Assembly: GCA_046331465.1 (NCBI GenBank)
Contig: JAXLQV010000001.1
Location: forward strand, 186,001-250,000
Origin: UBA5066 sp046331465
Lineage (GTDB): Bacteria > Acidobacteriota > Thermoanaerobaculia > UBA5066
Direction of reading: 5' to 3'
DNA: 64,000 nucleotides
Below are positions 1 through 10,199 of this stretch, piece after piece; within the stretch, counting starts at the first letter, position 1; each line of letters opens with the position of its first letter. The position numbers were made by a program, and so were the translations under genes. The notes under the pieces are model-generated. The model worked only from the letters and a program-made list of their open reading frames with translations. It had not been told where the DNA came from and searched no databases.

Positions 1-843
1 GAGATCTTCGAGCTCGACGGGGCGGGCGACCCGGTGCGCGTCGCCGGAGTGCCGCCGGACTACTTCAGCGAGACGGGGCAGCTCTGGGGGAACCCGCTCT
101 ACCGCTGGGACGTCCTCGAGAGGGACGGATTCCACTGGTGGGTCGAGCGGGTCCGGGCGAACCTCCGGATGACGGAGCTCCTCCGCCTCGACCACTTCCG
201 CGGTTTCGCCGGCTACTGGGCCGTCCCGGCGGGGGCGGAGACGGCCGTCGACGGCGCCTGGGTCCCGGGGCCGGGGCGGAAGCTCTTCGACGCCCTCGCG
301 CGGGAGCTCGGCGAGCTCGACCTCGTCGCCGAGGACCTCGGCGAGATCACGCCCGACGTGACGGCGCTCGTGACGGACCTCGACCTCCCGGGCATGAAGA
401 TCCTCCAGTTCGCGTTCGGCGGGAACGACGAGGACTACCAGCCGCACAACCACGTCCCGAACGGCGTCGTCTACACCGGCACGCACGACAACGACACGAC
501 GCGCGGGTGGTGGGACAAGTCCGACGACGGGACGCGGCACCGCGTCCTCGCCTACCTCGGCGGGGACCCCAACGACCCGATCGGCATCCTCGTCCGCGCG
601 GCGTACTCGTCCGTCTCCCGCCTCGCCATCGTGCCCGCGCAGGACGTCTTCGGCCTCGGGAGCGAGGCGCGGATGAACACGCCGGGCCAGGGGGCCGACA
701 ACTGGGGCTTCCGGGCGCGGAAGTGGGAGTTCAACGGCGAGCGCGCCGGCTGGCTCCGCGAGCTGGCGGCGCTGACCGGGCGGTTCCGCCTCCCCGAGGA
801 GGCGAAGGAGGACGAGAACGGGGCGAACGGGAACGGGGGCTGA
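1..843 (+). CDS. malQ: 4-alpha-glucanotransferase (amylomaltase), 5' end outside window
   Basis: The reading frame is open from the first base, so only the C-terminal 280 residues are present. The three catalytic landmarks of GH77 disproportionating enzymes are visible: RLDHFRGF with the nucleophile Asp at bases 190-192, AEDLGEI with the acid/base Glu at 331-333, and THDND with the stabilising Asp at 487-489. The family transfers alpha-1,4-glucan segments between maltodextrins in the cytoplasm. The GH13 enzyme at 1760 is a plausible partner in alpha-glucan use, though an unrelated gene separates them. The Gly/Asn/Glu-rich last 15 residues are probably disordered. Identification is firm; the true start cannot be seen. 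Confidence 0.93.
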   Translation, partial: EIFELDGAGDPVRVAGVPPDYFSETGQLWGNPLYRWDVLERDGFHWWVERVRANLRMTELLRLDHFRGFAGYWAVPAGAETAVDGAWVPGPGRKLFDALARELGELDLVAEDLGEITPDVTALVTDLDLPGMKILQFAFGGNDEDYQPHNHVPNGVVYTGTHDNDTTRGWWDKSDDGTRHRVLAYLGGDPNDPIGILVRAAYSSVSRLAIVPAQDVFGLGSEARMNTPGQGADNWGFRARKWEFNGERAGWLRELAALTGRFRLPEEAKEDENGANGNGG

Positions 844-857
844 CGCGCCGCGCGTCA
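841..857. repeat. palindrome carrying both convergent stop codons
   Basis: Bases 841-857 form a 7+7 bp inverted repeat with a 3-base centre. The forward arm begins with the TGA of the glucanotransferase and the reverse arm begins with the TGA of the minus-strand gene. The stem is short and no T-run follows, so terminator function is only possible. Confidence 0.4.
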
Positions 858-1709
858 GCCTTCGCCCTTGCCGCGGGAGCGCTTCCCGCGCTCCTTCCTC
901 GTCTTCAGGCGGAAGTGCTCGACGGCCCGCTCCGGGGCGACGCCGTCGCCCCACTTCATCCGGAGCTCGTGGAGGTGCCGGGCCGTGAAGAGGTAGAGGT
1001 CGGCCTCCGTCCGCCCGGCGAAGTCGCCGAGGACGCCGCTCGAGCGGATCGTCTCCGTCATCGGGCGGTAGAGCGTCTCGTACCACGAGCGGACCGCCTC
1101 CTCCCACGAGACGTCGCGCGAGAGGTCGAGCCCCATGAAGTAGCGGTGGACCGCGACGTGCTCGAGCATCTCGGCGTAGTCGCCGGGGTGCGTCACCCGG
1201 AACTCGTCGGGGCTCGACGGGACGAGCCCGGTCGTCTCGAGGAAGTCGGCGAGCCCCTCCTTCTGGAGGACGTCCTCCGGCGAGGCGTCCGGGCCGAGCG
1301 GGACGGGCGTGAGGAACTCGAGGACGTGCGCCTCGATCGTCGGGGCGCCGAGCGAGCGGGCGACCGAGATCCGGTGGTGCCCGTCGACGGCGAAGTAGGC
1401 GTCGCCGACCTGGTAGAGCTCGACGAGAGGGAAGCCGGCCGCACCGACCGCGAGGTCGCGGACGTCCTCCCAGCGCTCGCGGAGCGACTCGGAGCGCGGG
1501 AGGAAGGCGCGGTTGAACTCCCCGCGCCTGCCGAAGGTGCCGACGATCTGCGCGAGCGGGACGTCGCGCGTCCCCCGGTCGACGACGCGCCGGAGCTTCA
1601 GCCGGTCCCGGACCTCCTCGAACGGGAGGAGGTCCCTCGGCCGCTGGCGGACGAGCGCGAGGAGGTCCTGCATGACCGCTCCGAGCCGGGCCGCGTCGAA
1701 CCCGCTCAC
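855..1709 (-). CDS. ParB-like nuclease domain protein of unknown role
   Basis: A 284-residue protein with a GTG start. Its centre contains the ParB/sulfiredoxin-like signature YFAVDGHHRISVARSLG (about residues 105-121), preceded by a block on effector-like placement (VPLAQIVGTFGR), the usual arrangement of the ParB N-terminal fold. No helix-turn-helix follows, so it is not a chromosome-partition ParB. The C-terminal half is rich in Arg, Trp and Tyr and carries a conserved-looking SWYETLYRPM segment. Proteins of this layout are widespread but have no settled function. It is divergent from the amylase gene with only 50 bp between starts, and converges on malQ with 11 bp between stops. The domain call is good; cellular role unknown. 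Confidence 0.65.
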   Translation of the reverse strand: MSGFDAARLGAVMQDLLALVRQRPRDLLPFEEVRDRLKLRRVVDRGTRDVPLAQIVGTFGRRGEFNRAFLPRSESLRERWEDVRDLAVGAAGFPLVELYQVGDAYFAVDGHHRISVARSLGAPTIEAHVLEFLTPVPLGPDASPEDVLQKEGLADFLETTGLVPSSPDEFRVTHPGDYAEMLEHVAVHRYFMGLDLSRDVSWEEAVRSWYETLYRPMTETIRSSGVLGDFAGRTEADLYLFTARHLHELRMKWGDGVAPERAVEHFRLKTRKERGKRSRGKGEG

Positions 1710-1759
1710 GGGCGTCGCCCTCCGATATCCTCCTCCCGGGCGTACGCCCGGAGGAACCG

Positions 1760-3415
1760 ATGCGCTCTCTCCGTCTCTTCCTCGTCCTGCCGATGGCCCT
1801 GGCGGCGCTCACCTGCGGCAGCAGCGCGCCCGCCGGGCACGACGGCGCGCCGGCGCCGGCGCGGCCCCCCGCGTCGGCGTGGAACAACGAGTGGGCGCGG
1901 GGCGCCGTTTTCTACGAGGTCTTCGTCCGGAGCTTCAAGGACTCCGACGGCGACGGCAAGGGAGACCTCCGCGGCCTGATCTCGCGCCTCGACTACCTCA
2001 ACGACGGGAACCCGGAGACGACGACGGACCTGGGCGTCGACGCCCTCTGGCTCATGCCGGTCTTCGAGTCCCCGAGCTATCACGGCTACGACACCACCGA
2101 CTACGCGAAGATCGCCGCGGACTATGGCACGAACGCCGACTTCCTGAGGCTCCTCGACGAGGCGCACCGGCGCGGGATCCGCGTCGTCGTCGACCTCGTC
2201 GTGAACCACAGCGGGGTCTCGCACCCGTGGTTCGTCTCCGCCTCCTCGTCGCCCTCCTCGCCCTACCGCGACTTCTACGTCTGGAGCCCGACGGACCCGG
2301 GCTGGAAGCAGCCCTGGGGCGGGAACACCGGCACGTGGCACCCGGCCGGCGGCGCGTACTACTACGGCGTCTTCTGGAGCGGGATGCCCGACCTGAACTG
2401 GCGCTCGGCCGCGCTGAAGGAAGAGGTGAAGCAGATCGCCTCCCTCTGGCTCGACCGGGGCGTCGACGGCTTCCGGCTCGACGCGACCCGCTACCTCGTG
2501 GAGACGGGCGCGGCGGGCGGGCAGCAGGACACGCCGGAGACCCACGCCGTCCTGAAGGAGTTCGCGTCCCACGTCCGGCGGGTGAAGCCGGAGGCGTTCC
2601 TCGTCGGCGAGAACTGGGCCGACACCGGGATCATCGCCACGTACTACGGGTCGAAGTCGGTCGCCGGGGGCGACGAGCTCCCCGCGAGCTTCGACTTCCC
2701 CCTCTCCGAGCAGGTCCTCCGCGCCCTGTCGCAGGGGAACGCGGTCCCCGTCGCCGCGAAGCTCGACGAGGTCCTCCGCGCCTACCCGAAGGGGGCGATC
2801 GACGCGCCGTTCCTGACGAACCACGACCAGGTCAGGCTCGCGACGCAGGTCGGGAAGAGCGCGGGGAAGCTGCGGAACGCGGCGGCGATCCTCCTGACGC
2901 TTCCCGGGGCGCCGTTCCTCTACTACGGCGAGGAGGTCGGGATCGAGAACGGGACGACCGGCGGCGACGAGTCGAAGCGGACCCCGATGCCCTGGGACGC
3001 GACGAACGGCGGCGGCTTCACGACCGGGACGCCGTGGTTCGCGTTCGCGCCCGGGCGCGAGACGGCGAACGTCGCGGCCCAGACCGGAGACCCGTCCTCG
3101 CTCCTCTCGCGCTACCGGGCTCTCATCCGCGCCCGCAGGGATGCGCCGTCCCTCGCGAAGGGAGACCTCACCCTCCTGACGCCGCTCTCCGGAACGACGC
3201 CGGTCCTCGCGTTCCTCCGCACGACGCCCACGGAGACCGTCCTCGTCGCGCACAACCTCTCCGACTCCTTCGCCTCGGCCGGGCCGTACGCCGTGAACGG
3301 CACGAGCTTCGAGAAGGTCTTCGTGGACGCCGGGACGCCGGACCCGAGCGGGAGCCCGGGCGCCGTCCGCGTGAGCCTCCTCCCCCGCGGGACGGGAATC
3401 TGGCGGGTGAAGTGA
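1760..3415 (+). CDS. secreted alpha-amylase family GH13 enzyme, possible lipoprotein
   Basis: A 551-residue glycoside hydrolase. All four GH13 regions are present: DLVVNH (region I), GFRLDATR with nucleophile Asp241, LVGEN with acid/base Glu284, and TNHD with Asp356. Domain order is signal sequence (1-18), TIM barrel with B-domain (about 35-430) and a C-terminal beta domain. The leader ends at Cys19, but the residues before it (A-L-T) are a poor lipobox, so lipoprotein status is uncertain; otherwise it is exported and periplasmic or extracellular. It should hydrolyse or transglycosylate alpha-1,4-glucans. A GAGGA ribosome site precedes the ATG, and the stop overlaps the next start (GTGA), so the downstream membrane gene is probably co-translated. 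Exact specificity (amylase, cyclodextrinase, glucosidase) cannot be told from motifs alone. Confidence 0.88.
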   Translation: MRSLRLFLVLPMALAALTCGSSAPAGHDGAPAPARPPASAWNNEWARGAVFYEVFVRSFKDSDGDGKGDLRGLISRLDYLNDGNPETTTDLGVDALWLMPVFESPSYHGYDTTDYAKIAADYGTNADFLRLLDEAHRRGIRVVVDLVVNHSGVSHPWFVSASSSPSSPYRDFYVWSPTDPGWKQPWGGNTGTWHPAGGAYYYGVFWSGMPDLNWRSAALKEEVKQIASLWLDRGVDGFRLDATRYLVETGAAGGQQDTPETHAVLKEFASHVRRVKPEAFLVGENWADTGIIATYYGSKSVAGGDELPASFDFPLSEQVLRALSQGNAVPVAAKLDEVLRAYPKGAIDAPFLTNHDQVRLATQVGKSAGKLRNAAAILLTLPGAPFLYYGEEVGIENGTTGGDESKRTPMPWDATNGGGFTTGTPWFAFAPGRETANVAAQTGDPSSLLSRYRALIRARRDAPSLAKGDLTLLTPLSGTTPVLAFLRTTPTETVLVAHNLSDSFASAGPYAVNGTSFEKVFVDAGTPDPSGSPGAVRVSLLPRGTGIWRVK

Positions 3416-5457
3416 CCGCGGCGGGGCGCGACCCGTGGCTCCGGCTGACCGCCGCCGTCGCGCTCCTCCTGCCGCTCCTCGTCCTCCACCGGACGTTCCT
3501 CCGCCCCGCGACGCACCTCGTCGCGGCGCGGCCGGACGCGCTGGCCCTCGACGACCCGACGACGAACGCGACGGCGATGGCGCGCGCCTGGGCCCGCTTC
3601 GACCGGGGGGACTTCTCGGCGCGCGACGACCGGGTCTTCGCGCCCGCCCCGAACGCGATCGCGCTCGGCGAGTGCTACCCGCTCCCGTCGCTGATCGGCT
3701 ACCCGTTCGCGCGGCTGGCCGGGTCGGTGCCGCTCGGCGTGAACGTCCCCTACTTCCTCGCGCTCGCGCTCGCGCCGGTCGCGCTCTACGCCTTCTACGC
3801 CGCGCTCGGCGGCCCGGGGCCGGGCCCGTTCCTCGCCGCGATCCTCGTCGCGTGGGGGCCGGCGCGGATGAACACGCTCGGCGTCCTGAGCCTCCTCACC
3901 GCGGGCCTCGTCGTCCTCGCGGCCGCGTGCGCGGTCCGCTTCCTCCGGACGGGACGCCGCGCGGACCTCGCGCTCTTCGCGGCCTTCGTCCTCGCGCAGG
4001 CCTTCTCGGGCCTCTATCCCCTCGCGCAGGGAGGGCTCTGGTGCCTCGCGGCCGTCCCGCTCGCGGCCGGGCGGGACGCGCGGAGGCCCGGCCGTCTCGC
4101 CGCGCTCGCGGGGGCGGGGCTCCTCGCGCTCGCGCCCGCCGCGCTCTGGCACGCGCCCCTCTTCCGGCTCCGGAGCGACTTCGGCGTCGTGGCGGACCCG
4201 TCGACGTTCGAGGCGCACGCAGCCGACGTCCTCTCCCTCCTCCACGGCGGGATCTTCGGTGGGCCGGTGAGGGACCTCCTCGAGAGGATGGTCCCCGGCT
4301 TCCCCCTCGGCGCGGCCGCGTACTTCCCGACGCTCTCCGTCCTCGCCGCCCTCGCCGCGTGGCTCCTCTTCCGGCGGCGCCGTGCGCTCGGCGGCCCCGG
4401 CCGCTCCCCGCTCCCCTGGATCCTCCTCGCCTCGCTCTTCTTCCTCCTGGCCCTCGGCCCGACGGTGCGCCTCGCGGGCCGCCCCGTCGGCCCGGGCCCG
4501 CTCTCATTCCTCTCGCACCTCCCCGTCCTCTCCTCCGTCCGGGGAATCCACCGCTACGACCAGTGGTTCGACGTCTCGCTCGGCGCGGCGGCCGTCCTCG
4601 CCTTCGCCGCGCTCGCGCGCCGCGTGAGAAGCCGCTGGCTTCCCGTCGCCGCCTGCGCCCTCGTCGCCCTCGACACCTGGCCCGCGGACGTCCCCTCCTT
4701 CCGCTTCCCGGAGGCCACCCCCGCGGCCGCGGCGCTCGCGGGCCTCGGCCCCGACGCGATCGTGGCGTACTACCCGATGGGCCGGCCGCAGGCGACGCAG
4801 GCGTGGGTCGACCAGCTCGTGCACCGGCGCCGCGTCGTGAACGGCTGGTTCACGTTCGAGCCGCTCCCGCACCGGTGGGCGGCCAAGGCGCAGGGCTCCG
4901 TCGACGGCGTCGTCGCCCTCGCGATGCTCCGCGACTTCGGCGCGGAGGTCGTCGTGGTCGATCCCGCGCGGCTCGACCCGGCGCGCCGGGCGGGCCTCGC
5001 GGCGCTCCGCGCCCCGGACGCCGGGCTCCGGCTCCTCTCCGTGACGCGCGCGGGGACGCTCGACCTCTACCGCTTCGAGTCGCGCCCGCCGCGCGTCCTC
5101 GGCGTCGCGAGCCTCGAGAAGCTCGTCTTCCGCGGGGCCGAGGCGCGCCTCGAGGGCCCGCCCGGGTCTCTCGTCCTCTTCTTCGGCCCGGCGTCGATCC
5201 CCGTCGAGGTGACGTCGGGGCCCGGGGCGTGGCCGGACGCGCTCCGCGTCCCGCCCGTCCAGCCCTCTCCCTTCCGGGTCTTCCTCTCCAGGCCGGTCCC
5301 CGCCGGGGGCCAGGTGAGGGGCGCCGGCAGCGGACGGCTCCTGGGGACGGCGGCCGCGAATCCGGACCAGGCCCGAGCTGTTTTGATGCGTTCGCATCCT
5401 TTTCGGCAGGGGGCCACGCCCCTCCTTGACACCGCCAGAAGGGGCCGCGCAGGCTGA
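3412..5457 (+). CDS. polytopic membrane protein, possibly GT-C-like
   Basis: I place the start at the GTG overlapping the amylase stop (GTGA), giving 681 residues. The first 430 residues alternate hydrophobic segments rich in Leu, Ala and Val with short Arg-rich loops, about 10-12 predicted membrane spans. Two periplasmic-type loops carry DDPTTNAT and RGIHRYDQW. The last 230 residues are soluble and contain no motif I recognise. The topology (early loop with acidic residues, many spans, soluble C-terminus) resembles GT-C glycosyltransferases and YfhO-like proteins, but no diagnostic motif is decisive. Translational coupling to the GH13 gene hints at a role in glycan handling. The extreme C-terminus overlaps a TTGACA-like sequence at 5426-5431, which may belong to the hydrogenase promoter. 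Confidence 0.6.
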   Translation: MTAAGRDPWLRLTAAVALLLPLLVLHRTFLRPATHLVAARPDALALDDPTTNATAMARAWARFDRGDFSARDDRVFAPAPNAIALGECYPLPSLIGYPFARLAGSVPLGVNVPYFLALALAPVALYAFYAALGGPGPGPFLAAILVAWGPARMNTLGVLSLLTAGLVVLAAACAVRFLRTGRRADLALFAAFVLAQAFSGLYPLAQGGLWCLAAVPLAAGRDARRPGRLAALAGAGLLALAPAALWHAPLFRLRSDFGVVADPSTFEAHAADVLSLLHGGIFGGPVRDLLERMVPGFPLGAAAYFPTLSVLAALAAWLLFRRRRALGGPGRSPLPWILLASLFFLLALGPTVRLAGRPVGPGPLSFLSHLPVLSSVRGIHRYDQWFDVSLGAAAVLAFAALARRVRSRWLPVAACALVALDTWPADVPSFRFPEATPAAAALAGLGPDAIVAYYPMGRPQATQAWVDQLVHRRRVVNGWFTFEPLPHRWAAKAQGSVDGVVALAMLRDFGAEVVVVDPARLDPARRAGLAALRAPDAGLRLLSVTRAGTLDLYRFESRPPRVLGVASLEKLVFRGAEARLEGPPGSLVLFFGPASIPVEVTSGPGAWPDALRVPPVQPSPFRVFLSRPVPAGGQVRGAGSGRLLGTAAANPDQARAVLMRSHPFRQGATPLLDTARRGRAG

Positions 5458-5538
5458 AGGGGCACGAGAGGTCAGAAGCCGGACGGGCCCGCGCGTCGTG
5501 GCGCGGTCCCGCGGCTTCGCCTCCGGGAGGCGCCTTCG

Positions 5539-6677
<1,139 letters not shown>

Positions 6678-6681
<4 letters not shown>

Positions 6682-7208
6682 CGAAGTTCTTCTTCCCCGA
6701 CCTCGGCGACACGATGTTCGACGGCCCCACGACGCTGGAGCCGATCCTCGCCGAGCACCCCTTCCTCAAGGGAATGAGGAAGGACCACCTGACCCTCATC
6801 ACGGGCTGCGCCTCGAACGTCAAGTGGGACGCGGGGACCTACCTCTTCCGGGAGGGGCAGGATGCCGACCAGTTCTACATCGTCCGCCAGGGGACGATCG
6901 CCATCGAGGCCTTCTCGCCCGCGCACGGGCCGCTCGTCCTCCAGACGGTCGGGGAGGGAGACATCATGGGCTGGGCGTGGCTCGTGCCGCCCTACCGCTG
7001 GCACTTCGACGGGCACGCGACCGACCTCGTCCGCGCCATCGCGTTCGACGGCAAGTGCCTCAGGACGAAGTGCGAGAAGGACCACGAGCTCGGCTACGAG
7101 CTCCTGAAGCGCTTCTCCGAGATCATGTCCCAGAGGCTCGACGTGACGCGGATGCAGCTCATCGACCTCTACGACGACATGCCCACGAAGGGGGTCCGCC
7201 GCAAATGA
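6678..7208 (+). CDS. cyclic-nucleotide-binding-domain protein inside hydrogenase operon
   Basis: A 176-residue protein translationally coupled on both sides (ATGA overlaps). Residues 30-150 form a cNMP-binding/Crp-like beta roll: ASNVKWDAGTYLFREGQDAD, FYIVRQGTIAIEAF, and VGEGDIMGWAWLVPPYRW in the phosphate-binding-cassette position. No helix-turn-helix follows; the chain ends about 25 residues after the roll. It therefore cannot act as an ordinary Crp/Fnr transcription factor and may instead bind the hydrogenase or sense a small ligand. The cassette lacks the Glu and Arg arrangement expected for canonical cAMP binding, so the ligand is unknown. The operon position makes a hydrogenase-related role likely by inference. 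Confidence 0.8.
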
Positions 7209-8050
7209 GCGCCGTCGCGTCCTCTCCCGACCCGATGTTCCCGAGGCCGTACCGGGTGCACCGGGTGACGAAGGAGACGAGCGACACCTTCACGCTCGAG
7301 CTCCTCCCCGAGGCGGGGCACGCCGGGTTCGCGTTCGCCGCGGGGCAGTTCAACATGCTCTACGTCTGCGGCATCGGCGAGGTGCCGATCTCCATCAGCG
7401 GCGACCCGGGCGTGCCGCAGGCCCTCGTCCACACGACCCGCGCGGTCGGCGCGGTGACGAAGGGGATGGAGGAGCTGAAGAAGGGCGACTCCATCGGCAT
7501 CCGGGGCCCGTTCGGGACGAACTGGCCCGTCGCGGCAGCCGAGGGGAACGACGTCGTCTTCGTGGCGGGGGGCATCGGCCTCGCGCCGCTCCGCCCGGCG
7601 CTCTACCAGGTCCTCGCGAACCGGGAACGCTACGGCCGCGTCGTCCTCCTCTACGGCGCGCGGACGCCGGAGGACATCCTCTACCGCAAGCAGCTGAAGG
7701 AGTGGCGGGCCGACCTCGGCCTCGAGGTCCACGTCTCGGTCGACCGCGCCACGCGCGACTGGCGCGGGAACGTCGGCGTCGTCACCACGCTGATCCCGCG
7801 CGTGCCGTTCGACCCGTACAACACCGTGGCGATGGTCTGCGGCCCGGAGGTCATGATCCGGTACACCGTCATGGAGCTCGAGCGGCGCGGCGTGGCGCAG
7901 GACCGCATCCACGTCTCCCTCGAGCGGAACATGAAGTGCGGCATCGGCTTCTGCGGTCACTGCCAGCACGGCCCGAACTTCGTCTGCAAGGACGGCCCCG
8001 TCTTCCCCTTCTCGAGGGTGCGGGACCTGATGAACCAGCGCGAGGTGTGA
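7205..8050 (+). CDS. hydG: [NiFe] hydrogenase gamma subunit, FAD/NAD(P)-binding
   Basis: A 281-residue member of the ferredoxin-reductase/PyrK-like family. The N-terminal half is an FAD-binding beta barrel with AAGQFNMLYV and VPISISGD, corresponding to the RxYS-like flavin contact region. GGIGLAPLRPALY (about residues 120-132) is the nucleotide-binding turn, and VCGPEVMI follows. The C-terminal CGIGFCGHCQHGPNFVC supplies four Cys for a [2Fe-2S] cluster, as in dihydroorotate dehydrogenase electron-transfer subunits. In group 3b hydrogenases this subunit exchanges electrons with NADP(H) or NAD(H). The ATG overlaps the preceding stop; the next gene begins one base after this stop. Confidence 0.9.
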   Translation: MSAVASSPDPMFPRPYRVHRVTKETSDTFTLELLPEAGHAGFAFAAGQFNMLYVCGIGEVPISISGDPGVPQALVHTTRAVGAVTKGMEELKKGDSIGIRGPFGTNWPVAAAEGNDVVFVAGGIGLAPLRPALYQVLANRERYGRVVLLYGARTPEDILYRKQLKEWRADLGLEVHVSVDRATRDWRGNVGVVTTLIPRVPFDPYNTVAMVCGPEVMIRYTVMELERRGVAQDRIHVSLERNMKCGIGFCGHCQHGPNFVCKDGPVFPFSRVRDLMNQREV

Positions 8051-8051
8051 C

Positions 8052-8834
8052 GTGAGGCCGCACGTGAAGCCGCGCCTCGCCGTCTTCAAGCTCGCCTCCT
8101 GCGACGGCTGCCAGCTCTCGCTCCTCGACTGCGAGGACGAGCTCCTCGCCGTGGTGGGAGAGGTCGACATCGTCAACTTCCTCGAGGCGTCGCGGGCCGT
8201 CGAGAAGGGCCCGTACGACGTCGTCCTCGTCGAGGGCTCCATCACGACGCCGCACGACGCCGAGCGGATCCACCAGATCCGCCGCTCGGCGCGCTTCCTC
8301 GTCACCATCGGCGCCTGCGCCACGGCGGGGGGGATCCAGGCCCTGCGGAACAACCGCGACGTCGCCGAGTTCACGCGCGCCGTCTACGCCTCCCCCCAGT
8401 ACATCGAGGCGCTGAACAAGTCGACGCCCGTCGTCGACCACGTCTTCGTCGACTTCGAGCTGCGCGGCTGCCCCGTCAGCAAGACCCAGCTCGTCGAGGT
8501 CCTGAGCGCCTTCCTGAACCACCGGAAGCCCGTCGTCCCGACGTACGCCGTCTGCGTCGAGTGCAAGCGGCGGGGGACGCCGTGCGTCATGGTCGCGCAC
8601 GGCACGCCCTGCCTCGGCCCCGTCACGCAGGCGGGCTGCGGCGCCCTCTGCCCCTCGTACTCCCGGGGCTGCTACGGCTGCTTCGGGCCGATGGAGACCC
8701 CGAACACGTCGGCCCTCGCGGCGGGATGGGCGCAGCTGGGCGTCGACAACGGCGGCATCGTCCGGGCGTTCCGGTCGTTCAACGCCGGCGCGGAGCCGTT
8801 CCGCCGGGAGAGCGAGATCCATGAGCAGAAGTAG
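8052..8834 (+). CDS. hydD: [NiFe] hydrogenase small (delta) subunit
   Basis: A 260-residue protein with a GTG start. The N-terminal ASCDGCQLSLLD provides the first two Cys (17 and 20) of the proximal 4Fe-4S cluster. TIGACATAGG supplies a third, and the C-terminal region CLGPVTQAGCGALC plus GCYGCFGPM the rest. Length and motif order match cytosolic group 3 hydrogenase small subunits, which carry a single proximal cluster and lack a Tat signal; none is seen here. It pairs with the catalytic subunit encoded by the next gene, whose ATG lies 14 bases inside this reading frame. Confidence 0.92.
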   Translation: MRPHVKPRLAVFKLASCDGCQLSLLDCEDELLAVVGEVDIVNFLEASRAVEKGPYDVVLVEGSITTPHDAERIHQIRRSARFLVTIGACATAGGIQALRNNRDVAEFTRAVYASPQYIEALNKSTPVVDHVFVDFELRGCPVSKTQLVEVLSAFLNHRKPVVPTYAVCVECKRRGTPCVMVAHGTPCLGPVTQAGCGALCPSYSRGCYGCFGPMETPNTSALAAGWAQLGVDNGGIVRAFRSFNAGAEPFRRESEIHEQK

Positions 8835-10185
8835 CGCCCACGCCGCGCCGAAGAAGAAGGCCGCGAAGAAGGCCGAGCCGGCCGCGAAGGGAAAGGGGCT
8901 TTCCCGGACGGTCGCCGTCGGCGCCCTCGCCCGCGTCGAGGGGGAGGGCGGGATCTACGTGAAGGTGAAGGGGGACAAGGTCGTCGAGTCGCGCCTTGAC
9001 ATCTACGAGCCGCCGCGCTTCTTCGAGGCGTTCCTGAGAGGCCGGAAGTTCACGGAGGCGCCCGACATCACGGCCCGCATCTGCGGCATCTGCCCGGTCG
9101 CCTACCAGATGAGCTCCGTCCACGCGATGGAGGCCGCCTGCGGCATCACCGTCGGCGGAGGCCTTCGCGAGCTCCGCCGCCTCCTCTACTGCGGCGAGTG
9201 GATCGAGAGCCACGTCCTCCACGTCGCGATGCTCCACGCCCCCGACTTCCTCGGCTACGAGAGCGCCATCCACATGGCGAAGGACCACCCCGAGCTCGTC
9301 ACGAAGAGCCTCGCGCTCAAGAAGGTCGGCAACGAGGTCGTCACGCTCGTGGGCGGGAGGGAGATCCACCCGATCAACGTGAAGGTCGGAGGGTTCTACA
9401 AGCTGCCGGCGCCGGCCGACCTCGCGGCGCTCGCCGGGAAGCTCCGTGCCGTCCGCCCGATCGCGGTCGAGCTCCTCTCCGTCGCCGGCGGACTCACGTT
9501 CCCCGACTTCGCGCCGGACTACGAGTTCGTCGCGCTCCGCCACCCCGACGAGTACCCGCTCTGCGAGGGTCGCCTCGTCTCGAGCCGCGGCCTCGACGTC
9601 GCGGTCTCCGAGTACGAGAGCCACTTCGTCGAGGAGCACGTCGAGCACGCGAACGCGCTCCACTCGCGAAAGAAATCCGGGGGGATCTACCTCGTCGGGC
9701 CGCTCGCCCGCTACGCCCTGAACTTCGACCGGCTCCCGAAGCAGATCCAGGAGGCCGCCGCGGCCGCCGGGCTGGGGCCTGTCGAGCGGAACCCCTTCAA
9801 GAGCATTGTCGTCCGCTCCGTCGAGACCCTCTGGGCGATCGACGAGGCGCTCCGGATCCTCGACGCGTGGGAGCCGCCGCCCGCACCGTCCGTCGACGTG
9901 CCTCCCCGCGCCGCCACGGGCGCCGCCATCTCCGAGGCGCCGCGCGGGATCCTCTACCACCGCTACCGGATCGGCGCCGACGGCCTCATCCAGGAGGCGA
10001 AGATCGTCCCGCCGACCTCGCAGAACCAGAAGCAGGTGGAAGACGACCTCCGGGCCTTCGTCGAGGCGCGCTTCGACATGCCTCTCGACAAGCTGACCTG
10101 GCAGTGCGAGCAGGCCGTGAGGAACTACGACCCGTGCATCTCGTGCGCGACGCACGCCCTCAGGGTGAGGATCGAGAGGGACTGA
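8821..10185 (+). CDS. hydA: [NiFe] hydrogenase large (alpha, catalytic) subunit
   Basis: A 454-residue catalytic subunit. Nickel ligands are in place: RICGIC (Cys88 and Cys91) and DPCISC (Cys439 and Cys442). The L1 motif followed by PVAYQ is typical of group 3b rather than membrane-bound group 1 enzymes. After the His of DPCISCATH only nine residues remain, so the peptide removed by the maturation protease would be very short. The first 26 residues form a Lys/Ala-rich tail not usual in the family; Met1 is kept because it follows the small-subunit frame closely and no better start is seen before the core. It should oxidise H2 or evolve it with NAD(P)H, and members of this group can also reduce sulfur. 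Confidence 0.93.
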   Translation: MSRSSAHAAPKKKAAKKAEPAAKGKGLSRTVAVGALARVEGEGGIYVKVKGDKVVESRLDIYEPPRFFEAFLRGRKFTEAPDITARICGICPVAYQMSSVHAMEAACGITVGGGLRELRRLLYCGEWIESHVLHVAMLHAPDFLGYESAIHMAKDHPELVTKSLALKKVGNEVVTLVGGREIHPINVKVGGFYKLPAPADLAALAGKLRAVRPIAVELLSVAGGLTFPDFAPDYEFVALRHPDEYPLCEGRLVSSRGLDVAVSEYESHFVEEHVEHANALHSRKKSGGIYLVGPLARYALNFDRLPKQIQEAAAAAGLGPVERNPFKSIVVRSVETLWAIDEALRILDAWEPPPAPSVDVPPRAATGAAISEAPRGILYHRYRIGADGLIQEAKIVPPTSQNQKQVEDDLRAFVEARFDMPLDKLTWQCEQAVRNYDPCISCATHALRVRIERD

Positions 10186-10199
10186 GAGACACTGGGCGC

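Noticed and set aside
5424..5538. Sigma-54 or strong sigma-70 promoter upstream of the hydrogenase
   Set aside because: TTGACA at 5426-5431 is present but no -10 follows at 16-18 bases, and no TGGCAC-N5-TTGC was found. A promoter is expected, but I cannot place it.
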